NCBI GenBank assembly: GCA_028278205.1
Contig: JANQES010000107.1
Location: forward strand, 1 to 63,656
DNA length: 63,656 bases
Direction: 5' to 3'
Source of the DNA: Rhodothermales bacterium
GTDB lineage: Bacteria > Bacteroidota > Rhodothermia > Rhodothermales > Bin80
Shown here: positions 56,906-63,656 of the stretch, in pieces
How the letters are laid out: the number at the start of each line of letters is the position of its first letter
How positions within the stretch are numbered: position 1 is the first letter of the stretch
Position numbers and translations under genes: made by a program
Notes under the pieces: model-generated
Database searches by the model: none
Seen by the model: only the letters and a program-made list of their open reading frames with translations
What the model was told of the DNA's origin: nothing

Positions 56906-59748
56906 CACTGGGCACCTTGTTTTAGTTTTAATTCGGGTAAAACAGTCCTGGACGGCCGGCATCGGCGAAGGGCCTCGTCGAGGGCTTCCAGGCGAACGGG
57001 TTTGCTGAGGTAGTCGTCCATGCCGGCGTCGAGGCAGCGCTCGCGGCCGCCGGCCATCACGTCGGCCGTCATGGCGATGATGCGCGGGCGCTCCGAGGCC
57101 TCGTAGCGCGCAGCGATCTGCCGGGTTGCCTCCAACCCGTCCATCTCCGGCATCTGTACGTCCATCAAAATGACGTCGTAGGCGTCGCGTTCGAGGGCCT
57201 GGAGAACCTCGTAGCCGTTGGCGGCCACGTCGGCGCGGTAGCCCAGGCGTTCGAGCAGCCGGAGGGCGACCTTCTGGTTGACCCGGTTGTCCTCAGCCAG
57301 CAGGATTCGTTGCGACGAGCACCGGGCCGGGCGGGCGGGCTGGGCGGACGAGGTGACGGGTTGCACACGCCGCTCATCGAGCACGCCGATCAAGACATCA
57401 CAGAGCTTCGATCCCTTGACCGGCTTGGTCAGGCTCGCCGCAAACGGAGACCCTTCCGTTTCGATGCGGTCCCCGAGCGAATTCAGCAGCACCAACGGCA
57501 GCGCCTGCCCGGCAGGCGCTTCGCGCAGGCGCCGGGCCAACGTCAAGCCGTCCATCTCGGGCATGTGCATGTCCAGAAGGCCCAGGTCAAAACGTTTGCC
57601 GGCGGCGAGTACCGCCAGCGCCTCAGGTCCTGAAGAGACCGCCTGCGGCAGCATCCCCCACTGCTCGGCCTGCCGCGTGAGGATTTGCCGGTTCGCCGCG
57701 TTGTCGTCGACGATCAACACCTGCTTGCCCGCGAGCCGTTTCTCGTCACAGCGCGAAACCGGGCCCTGGCTCGGGGCCGTCGGCGCCTCCAGCGTCAAGT
57801 GAAACGTCGAGCCCTCGCCCACCCGGCTTTCGGCCCACAGCGCCCCCCCCATGAGCTCCGCCAGCCGCTTGCTGATGGTCAGCCCCAGCCCCGTGCCGCC
57901 GTACTTGCGCGTGGTCGAGGCATCGGCCTGCGTGAACGACTCGAAGATCTGGCCGAGCCGGTCTTCGGCAATGCCGATGCCCGTGTCGCGCACGGCAACG
58001 TGCAGCCGAGACCGAGCCGCATCGACGGGTTCGGCTTCGAGCGTGACGACGATCTCGCCTTCGCGCGTGAACTTGACGGCGTTCGAGAGGAGGTTGACGA
58101 GGATCTGCCGGAGACGGGTCACATCGCCGACGACGGCCTGCGGGACATCTGAATCGATGAAATAGACCAGTTCGAGGTCTTTCTCGACGGCTCTGGGCGC
58201 GAGCAGGTCGAGGACGTCTTCGATGCAGGTCCGTAGCGCGAAGGGGTGTTCTTCGAGGTCGAGGTGGCCGGCTTCGATTTTGGAGAAGTCGAGGATGTCG
58301 TTGATGATCGTAAGGAGCGTCTCGCCGCTGGTTCGGATGGTCTCGACGTATTCGCGGCGCTCGTCGTCGAGGGGCGTGTCGAGCAGGAGGCTCGTCATGC
58401 CGATGACGCCGTTGAGGGGCGTGCGGATTTCGTGGCTCATCGTAGCGAGGAATTCGCTCTTGGCGCGGGCGCCGGCCTCGGCGGCTTCTTTGGCGCGTTT
58501 GAGGTCTTCTTCGGCCTGTTTGCGCTCGGTGATGTCGTAGATGACGCCTACGATGTAGCGTTCTCCCGAAAGGGAGTCGGTAAAGGTGGTTTTGCTGGTG
58601 GTAATGGTGCGGAGCTCATCCTGCCAGGTGATCGCTTCCTCATTGACATCCGGCTCCCCCGTCCGCAGCACATGATTGTCCCGCTCCCAGAAGACGTCGG
58701 CCTGCTCTCTCGGATACAGATCGTAATCGGACTTGCCAAGGAGTTCCGCTAAGGGATGGCCCATCATCTCGCAAGCGGCATCATTCAAGACGACCCATCG
58801 GTGCGCTTCATCTTTGACAAAGATCGGGTGGGGAATCGCCTGGATGATGTGGTCGAGGAACTCCCGGGATTGTTTCAATCCGTCCTCGGCTTCGCTGACA
58901 GCCTGCAGCATCTGCTTCATCGTCGCCAGCAGGAGGCCGGCTTCGCCCTGCGCTGCCACCTCGATGGAAATGTTCCTGCCGCCGGCGGTTATTTTCTCCG
59001 CTACGTCGGTGGCTTTCTTCAGCGGCGCCGTGATGCGTCGTGTGGTGAAGAACCCGAGGACGAGGGCGACCAGGACAGCCAGCATCGCGGTCAGGGCAAT
59101 CTGCCAGCCGGCATATTCGGCATGCGCCCGCACGTGCTCGGCGCGTTCCTCGAACTCTGCGCGGGCACCCTCCCGGTACTGGTCGATCAGAGGAAGGAGC
59201 ATCTCGTGGAAATACGGTTTCAGAACCGATTCCATGTACGCATTCGCCGGCCCTACGTCTTGCTGCTCGGTCAACGCGATAAACGTCGTGGTCAGGCCAC
59301 GGTATCGTTCAAAGGCCTCTCTCAGGTCGGCCAGCCACCTCAACTCTTCTTCCTCGCCCTCGGCCTCGTCGTCCTGCCCGCGGTGCGTCGCGTGTACCTT
59401 GCCGGTCTGCGTTGCCTGCTGGCTCTCCGACAAAAAGCGCTCGAACTGGGCCAGGCCTTCTGCAAGGCTCTGCCGTGCGCGTTCGGCTTCCAGGGTGGCC
59501 CTGGCAGCGCCGGCGGGATCGAGCAGGGTCTGCAAGTGTTCCTCAAGCAATTCCTGCGCGGCCATCTGGCTGGCTTGCAGCGCCTGCGCCATGCGCCCGG
59601 CGTATTCGATTTCCAGAATCGCGCTCTCCTTGAGTTGAACGACCTCGTAGCCCGTTGAATCGTGGAACCGGTACGAGAAATACCCGACGACGCCGACGAG
59701 GAGCGCCGCGCCGACAAAGGCCAGTAATAACTTGTGGTGAAGCTTCAT
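56905..59748 (-). CDS. Hybrid sensor histidine kinase with two receivers
   Basis: 947 aa from ATG 59748. It has TM1 (about 6-28), a periplasmic sensor (about 30-200), TM2 and HAMP, one PAS (about 280-400, FLDHIIQAIPHPIFVKDEAHRW), HisKA (LATMSHEIRTPLNGVIGM), HATPase_c (GGTGLGLTISKRLAELMGG), a first receiver (LIVDDNAANRQI, LLDMHMPEMDG) and a second receiver (LAEDNRVNQKVAL, LMDVQMPEMDG). There is no HPt; the HPt of the downstream kinase could serve both. The first 200 residues match the downstream kinase closely (MKLHHKLLLAFVGAALLVGV versus MKLYHKLLLSFTGVALLVGI), so the sensors are a tandem duplication. Confidence 0.93.
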   Translation of the reverse strand: MKLHHKLLLAFVGAALLVGVVGYFSYRFHDSTGYEVVQLKESAILEIEYAGRMAQALQASQMAAQELLEEHLQTLLDPAGAARATLEAERARQSLAEGLAQFERFLSESQQATQTGKVHATHRGQDDEAEGEEEELRWLADLREAFERYRGLTTTFIALTEQQDVGPANAYMESVLKPYFHEMLLPLIDQYREGARAEFEERAEHVRAHAEYAGWQIALTAMLAVLVALVLGFFTTRRITAPLKKATDVAEKITAGGRNISIEVAAQGEAGLLLATMKQMLQAVSEAEDGLKQSREFLDHIIQAIPHPIFVKDEAHRWVVLNDAACEMMGHPLAELLGKSDYDLYPREQADVFWERDNHVLRTGEPDVNEEAITWQDELRTITTSKTTFTDSLSGERYIVGVIYDITERKQAEEDLKRAKEAAEAGARAKSEFLATMSHEIRTPLNGVIGMTSLLLDTPLDDERREYVETIRTSGETLLTIINDILDFSKIEAGHLDLEEHPFALRTCIEDVLDLLAPRAVEKDLELVYFIDSDVPQAVVGDVTRLRQILVNLLSNAVKFTREGEIVVTLEAEPVDAARSRLHVAVRDTGIGIAEDRLGQIFESFTQADASTTRKYGGTGLGLTISKRLAELMGGALWAESRVGEGSTFHLTLEAPTAPSQGPVSRCDEKRLAGKQVLIVDDNAANRQILTRQAEQWGMLPQAVSSGPEALAVLAAGKRFDLGLLDMHMPEMDGLTLARRLREAPAGQALPLVLLNSLGDRIETEGSPFAASLTKPVKGSKLCDVLIGVLDERRVQPVTSSAQPARPARCSSQRILLAEDNRVNQKVALRLLERLGYRADVAANGYEVLQALERDAYDVILMDVQMPEMDGLEATRQIAARYEASERPRIIAMTADVMAGGRERCLDAGMDDYLSKPVRLEALDEALRRCRPSRTVLPELKLKQGAQ

Positions 59749-59813
59749 TCCTTGAGGACGTGCATTTACTTCAGATAAAGAAAGAGGGAATCGCGGTAAG
59801 GTGTCTTGCTTGC

Positions 59814-60635
59814 TCAATCGTCGTCGCCGAAGAAGGAAAATTCGTAGGTCAGCATGCCGACGACGCGGAACGCATCGGCGCTGGACGTTACCCCTACAGG
59901 GATTCCAATTCCGATCTCCCAACCGCCCGGCAAGGACCGGACGAGGCCCGGCGTCACATAGGCCCGATCCACCGTGCCGGTGCGCTCCCAGTTGAGTTCT
60001 GCCGTCAGGGTAACCGGTCTGAGCGGCAGAAAGGCGCCTGTGTTCAAGGTCCACGCCGCCCCGTCCGCTTCAAGAGCGTCGGGCGTCTCTTCTTCCGGGC
60101 CCAGTTCAAACCCCGCAGCGGCATGGAGAAAGACCTGAAGCCCGGAGAGACGCGGGAGGTCTCTGGCGAGAATAACAAAGGGCTCCAGTTCCACCCCTTC
60201 CTCGTCGGCCTGGTCAACAGGCAGTTCTACTTCCAGGCCGACGGCGGCGTGCGTATGGTTTCCCAATAGGTTCATGAAGCTGTACTTGCTGCCGATCTCC
60301 AGGTCGCCCACGCCATGCGAGGGGCCGTACGTATAGCCGCCCCACTCCAGTTCGACCTGCCAGGCATCGGTCAGGCCGTATTCGAGCGTAAGCGGCACCT
60401 GCCCCGTACGCTCCGACGCGGCCCCGGACAGGTGAGGCGACAGGGTCAGTTGCACTTCTCCTTGCTCCTGCGGGTAAACCAGTTCGGTCTGAAAGACTTC
60501 TTCCGGCGGGGATGGAGGGGCTGTCTCCTGAGCCCGCGCGGAGGACGAGGCCCCCAGGCTGCCTGCCACCAGGGCAAGGAGCACAGGGACGATCTGGTAG
60601 GGCACGTTACTGCGTAGCCAGGGTACTATTCTCAT
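59814..60635 (-). CDS. Outer-membrane beta-barrel-like protein
   Basis: 273 aa. A signal peptide (cleavage near SARAQE, about residue 35) is followed by alternating beta strands rich in aromatic and acidic residues (LTLEYGLTDAWQVELEWGGYTYG, VGDLEIGSKYSFMNLLGNHTHAAVGLEVELP). It resembles barrels of the 'transporter/MetA-pathway of phenol degradation' type. It lies between two hybrid kinase genes on the same strand (45 nt from one, 65 nt from the next), so it may be their surface or ligand-entry partner. This is inference from position. Confidence 0.75.
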   Translation of the reverse strand: MRIVPWLRSNVPYQIVPVLLALVAGSLGASSSARAQETAPPSPPEEVFQTELVYPQEQGEVQLTLSPHLSGAASERTGQVPLTLEYGLTDAWQVELEWGGYTYGPSHGVGDLEIGSKYSFMNLLGNHTHAAVGLEVELPVDQADEEGVELEPFVILARDLPRLSGLQVFLHAAAGFELGPEEETPDALEADGAAWTLNTGAFLPLRPVTLTAELNWERTGTVDRAYVTPGLVRSLPGGWEIGIGIPVGVTSSADAFRVVGMLTYEFSFFGDDD

Positions 60636-60680
60636 GACGATTTGCTCTCAGTTTGGTAGGTGGTTTAGGAAAGACTGTTT

Positions 60681-62759
60681 TCAAGAAGAAGCCCGGCGGC
60701 GGCGAGGCAGGTTTTCTTGGTGAGGGTCCTTCGGGGGACGCCCACAAACGGGTATACTCAGGCGTTTCCCCCTCCTCAAAGAAGGGTTCCGCCGTGCCCC
60801 GTTGGCCGAAGGAGCGGCTCCGAGCGGCAAGCACTGCCGGAGGGCCGCGCCGAGTTCCTCCAGGCGGACGGGTTTGCTGAGGTAGTCGTCCATGCCGGCG
60901 TCGAGGCAGCGCTCGCGGTCGCCTTCCATGGCGTTGGCTGTCACGGCGATGATGCGCGGGCGTTGGGCGGCCCCGTAGCGCGCGCAGATCTGCCGGGTCG
61001 CTTCCAGCCCGTCCATCTCCGGCATCTGCACATCCATCAGGATGACGTCGTAGGCGGCGCGCTCAAGGGCCTGAAGGGCTTCGCGGCCGTTGGCGACGAC
61101 GGCGGCGGTACAACCGAGACGTTCGAGCAGGCGGAGCACGACTTTCTGGTTAACAAGATTGTCTTCGGCCACTAATATCCGTAGCGGCAAGCGCCGGGTC
61201 GGAGGAGTGGCCGTCGTAGGCGTCAGGAGGGCTTGTCCTCGCGGCTCGACGTGCCCATCCGCTTGCAGCGGAGGCGGTACACGCGGGAAACAGAGCGTGA
61301 ATCGGGCGCCGTGCCCCTTTTTGCTCTGCACCGTGATCTGCCCTCCCATCGCCTCTACGAGCCGCTTCGCGATGGCCATGCCGAGTCCTGTTCCCTCATG
61401 ATCCCGGGTGAGCCCCGTGGATTCTTGTATGAACGCGTCGAAAAGATGCGGCAAGAACGCCTCCTCCATCCCAATCCCCGTGTCTTCCACGACGATATAC
61501 CCCGACGCCTCATCGGCATAGACCCGCACAGCGACCCACCCTGCTTCCGTAAACTTGAAGGCATTCAAGAGCAGGTTATTCAAGATGCGTTCGAGCCCGG
61601 CGCGGTTGGCCGGGACAAAAACGGGTGCCGGCGGCAGGTCCATCTTGAAGCCCAGGGCTTTTTTCTCAGCGAGGGGCCTGAACAATCCGGCGACCTGGCC
61701 GAGCACAGGCCGTACGTCGACCGGTTCGACGGTGAGTTCAGCGCCGCCGGCTTCCAGGCAAGCGAGGTCGAGGACGGCATTGAGGGTTTCGAGCAGGCGT
61801 CGGCCTCCTTCCTGGATGAACGTCACCGCCTCGCGCTGGGCGCCGGGGACCTCGTCGACGAGCAGGTCGGCAAAGCCGAGGATGGCAGTGAGCGGCGTGC
61901 GGATCTCGTGGCTCATATTGGTGAGGAAAGCATCCGTCAAGCGCGTCATTCCCTCGGCCTTTTCCCTGGCCGCCACGAGCTGCTCTTCATGGCGCTTGCG
62001 TTCCGTGATATCGCGCACAATGCTGATCGAAGCCGGACGCCCCTGGTAGTCGAACTCGTTAGAAAGAACCTCCACATCGATCCGACGTCCCTGCCTGGTA
62101 AGATGGGTGTAGGTGAAGGGCTGATCAATATTTCTGATGTTGATGGTGCGCGCCACCTTATCCTGCTCTTCCGGTGGGTGCAGATCGAACGGCGTCATCG
62201 ACCGCAGTTCGTCCAGGGAATAGCCGTAAATCCTGAAAACGGCTTCGTTGGCATCGAGAAAACGATGGGATTGCTTATCGAAGATGAAAACCGGATCCGG
62301 GATATAGTTGAACAAGGCTCGGTATTGGGCTTCACGCTCGAAGAGGGTGGCCTCGGCCCGCCTCCTCTCCTCCTGAACCTGCCGCTGCGCTACCGCGTGC
62401 CGCACTGCTGGCCCTAACCGCGCCAGACGGTCTTTCAGCAAATAGTCTGACGCGCCCTGCTTCATGCATTCGACCGCGACCTCCTCACTGACCGAGCCCG
62501 TCACGACGATGAAGGGGATATCGAGGCCTCGTTCCCTCAACAGGCGCAAGGCACGCAGGGCATCGAACTGCGGCAGGGTGTAGTCGGCCAGGATGACCTG
62601 CCAGGCGGAGGCGCGTTGACCGAGGGCATCGCAGTAGTCGGTTTCGGTTTCGACGCGTTGCCAGACGGGGTCTAAGCCGACCTGGCGTAGTTGATGAAAC
62701 ATCAACTCGGCGTCGTCGGGCATGTCTTCGAGAATCAATACGCGGAGGGGAGTAGCCAT
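60681..62759 (-). CDS. Hybrid histidine kinase REC-PAS-HisKA-HATPase-REC
   Basis: 692 aa, soluble. The N-terminal receiver spans about 5-120 (LILEDMPDDAELMFHQLRQVG, VILADYTLPQFDA). PAS follows (about 140-260, LFNYIPDPVFIFDKQSHRFLDANEA), then HisKA (LTNMSHEIRTPLTAILGFADLL), HATPase_c (GTGLGMAIAKRLVEAMGG) and a C-terminal receiver (LVAEDNLVNQKVVLRLLERLG, LMDVQMPEMDG). A basic tail of about 40 aa ends the protein. About 145 bp of its receiver DNA differ at only three positions from the kinase at 53759-56905. The HisKA region is also nearly the same as in that kinase. Confidence 0.93.
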   Translation of the reverse strand: MATPLRVLILEDMPDDAELMFHQLRQVGLDPVWQRVETETDYCDALGQRASAWQVILADYTLPQFDALRALRLLRERGLDIPFIVVTGSVSEEVAVECMKQGASDYLLKDRLARLGPAVRHAVAQRQVQEERRRAEATLFEREAQYRALFNYIPDPVFIFDKQSHRFLDANEAVFRIYGYSLDELRSMTPFDLHPPEEQDKVARTINIRNIDQPFTYTHLTRQGRRIDVEVLSNEFDYQGRPASISIVRDITERKRHEEQLVAAREKAEGMTRLTDAFLTNMSHEIRTPLTAILGFADLLVDEVPGAQREAVTFIQEGGRRLLETLNAVLDLACLEAGGAELTVEPVDVRPVLGQVAGLFRPLAEKKALGFKMDLPPAPVFVPANRAGLERILNNLLLNAFKFTEAGWVAVRVYADEASGYIVVEDTGIGMEEAFLPHLFDAFIQESTGLTRDHEGTGLGMAIAKRLVEAMGGQITVQSKKGHGARFTLCFPRVPPPLQADGHVEPRGQALLTPTTATPPTRRLPLRILVAEDNLVNQKVVLRLLERLGCTAAVVANGREALQALERAAYDVILMDVQMPEMDGLEATRQICARYGAAQRPRIIAVTANAMEGDRERCLDAGMDDYLSKPVRLEELGAALRQCLPLGAAPSANGARRNPSLRRGKRLSIPVCGRPPKDPHQENLPRRRRASS

Positions 62760-62793
62760 AATGAACTCCTTTAATCACTGGGCAGCTCAACCA

Positions 62794-63045
62794 TCAGACG
62801 GTGACGTCGATGCCTCTGCGCCAACGCGGCGCGGGCGCAGACACGCTTACCCCCTCGTCTCTTGCGCGGGCACTTGTGCTGGAAGGCACACGCGGGGGAG
62901 GCCTGTTTATCTCGACCTCCCCGGCGCGCTGGAGACCCTCGTCTCCTGCCCTACCCAAGGCCGTGATCTCATTATGCCAGCGATGTGCCGGTACGAACAT
63001 GCGCCAATAATAGGCCCGTTCATATACATCAAGAATCGATATCAT
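62794..63045 (-). CDS. Small hypothetical protein downstream of the conserved motif
   Basis: 83 aa, not recognised. It starts MISILDVYERAYYWRMFVPA and becomes Arg/Pro/Ser-rich towards the C-terminus. On the coding strand the ATG is preceded by GGAGAGGAGAG, a purine-rich ribosome-binding site. The conserved motif (63084-63160) lies 39 nt upstream, the same spacing as before the receiver gene at 53639. The start therefore looks real, though the C-terminal half reads like non-coding sequence. It may be a leader or a truncated gene. Confidence 0.45.
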   Translation of the reverse strand: MISILDVYERAYYWRMFVPAHRWHNEITALGRAGDEGLQRAGEVEINRPPPRVPSSTSARARDEGVSVSAPAPRWRRGIDVTV

Positions 63046-63083
63046 GGACTCTCCTCTCCACTGGATTCGTCGTTGCTCACGCT

Positions 63084-63160
63084 TTAGTAATCGATCTCAG
63101 GGCAAGGGCCGTAAATACGCAAGGTTATGTATTTTGACGGGCTGAACTACGTATTTATCA
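63084..63160 (-). promoter_or_regulatory. Conserved upstream motif, copy 2
   Basis: It aligns without gaps to 53675-53751. Shared blocks are TTAGTAATCG at one end, then AATACGCAA, GTATTTTG and AACTACGTATTTATCA. It lies downstream of the partial hybrid kinase and upstream of the small ORF and the 60681-62759 kinase. The rest of 63161-63296 shows no gene. Confidence 0.65.
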
Positions 63161-63296
63161 TCTTAGAAAAGTACCTTAAATATAACCTCGGAGGCGCTGT
63201 TTTCTTTGAGGATCGGCTGTTTTCTTTTAAAATCGATGCGTTCGACGGGTAAACCATCTCTTTAGCCCCGATCCTGGCCGGCTGTCCGGGGCGGTG

Positions 63297-63656
63297 TTAT
63301 ACCGATTCTTTGTACTCATTTGGAACACCGCGCGGCACGCTGTTGGGGGGGCAGGCAGCCCGTACTCCGCTTGCCGGGTTGGTTGTCTTGAACGGCAAGC
63401 AGTGGCGGAGGGCCTGATCAAGATCCTCCAGGCGCACGGGCTTGCTCAGATAGTCGTCCATGCCCGCTTCGAGACAGCGCTCCCGGTCTCCCTGCATCGC
63501 GTTGGCTGTCATCGCGATGATGCGCGGCTGACGCGCCTCCGGCAACTCCGCACGCACCCGACGCGTGGCCATCAACCCGTCCATCTCCGGCATCTGCACG
63601 TCCATCAAGATCACATCATACCGCACCCGATCCAGCGCCTCCAACACCTCCAGACC
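63297..63656 (-). CDS. C-terminal receiver of a further hybrid kinase (partial, runs off the window)
   Basis: Only the last ~119 codons are in the window; the frame stays open to the right edge and continues beyond. The visible part is the second half of a receiver domain: VRYDVILMDVQMPEMDGLMATRR with the phospho-Asp, RIIAMTANAMQGDRERC, and DDYLSKPVRLEDLDQALRHCLP with the conserved Lys. A tail of about 35 aa ends the protein. The match to the other three receivers in the island makes it a fourth hybrid kinase of the same series. Confidence 0.88.
   Translation of the reverse strand, partial: GLEVLEALDRVRYDVILMDVQMPEMDGLMATRRVRAELPEARQPRIIAMTANAMQGDRERCLEAGMDDYLSKPVRLEDLDQALRHCLPFKTTNPASGVRAACPPNSVPRGVPNEYKESV

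Overview
The window looks like about 64 kb of a GC-rich chromosome from the Bacteroidota/Rhodothermota group. I infer this from several features. There is an ECF sigma / FecR / TonB receptor (STN domain) / DUF4249 locus. The order ileS - TraR/DksA-like - lspA is present, as is serC - serA - DUF1015. The DksA-like protein has the cysteine-poor zinc-finger remnant usual in this group, and proteins start without strong Shine-Dalgarno sites. The exact taxon cannot be fixed from sequence alone.

Layout. Positions 1-9.9 kb carry, on the minus strand, a purine nucleoside phosphorylase, a membrane SpoIIE-type phosphatase, an AI-2E family permease with an inserted PDZ domain, RecX, and a DUF4249 lipoprotein with its TonB receptor. 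At 10.3-13.0 kb, two inverted copies of a ~95-bp palindromic element bracket three plus-strand genes, at least two of them damaged. These separate the TonB receptor from its presumed FecR and sigma genes (13.3-15.2 kb). Positions 15.5-45 kb are mostly housekeeping genes on the minus strand: a molybdopterin oxidoreductase, a UbiA prenyltransferase, an esterase, an M14 peptidase, an asparaginase-like protein, LspA, DksA-like, IleS, a second PNP, DivIVA, YggS, a ybbP-ybbA-tesA type cluster, split PntA1/PntA2/PntB transhydrogenase, SerC, SerA and DUF1015.

At 44.65-45.38 kb lies an initiator tRNA(fMet, CAU) gene split in its anticodon loop by a 657-nt group I intron. The intron encodes a PD-(D/E)XK homing endonuclease resembling I-Ssp6803I of cyanobacterial tRNA-fMet introns.

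From 45.7 kb to the right edge is a dense signalling island: a PAS kinase, receivers, a REC-HD-GYP protein, an HDOD protein, a REC-histidine kinase, two tandem hybrid kinases with paralogous sensors (one with HPt), a barrel-like protein, a third hybrid kinase, and the end of a fourth. Their receiver ends are almost identical in DNA. A conserved 77-bp upstream motif occurs twice.

The most striking non-coding signal is a set of intercistronic inverted repeats in the first 42 kb. Each is built from short tandem 'words', a different word per family, and usually begins within a few bases of the stop codon of the upstream gene. One gap (28.5-28.7 kb) instead holds an array of 15-nt micro-hairpins separated by a constant AAATGAC spacer. 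These repeats are absent from the signalling island.
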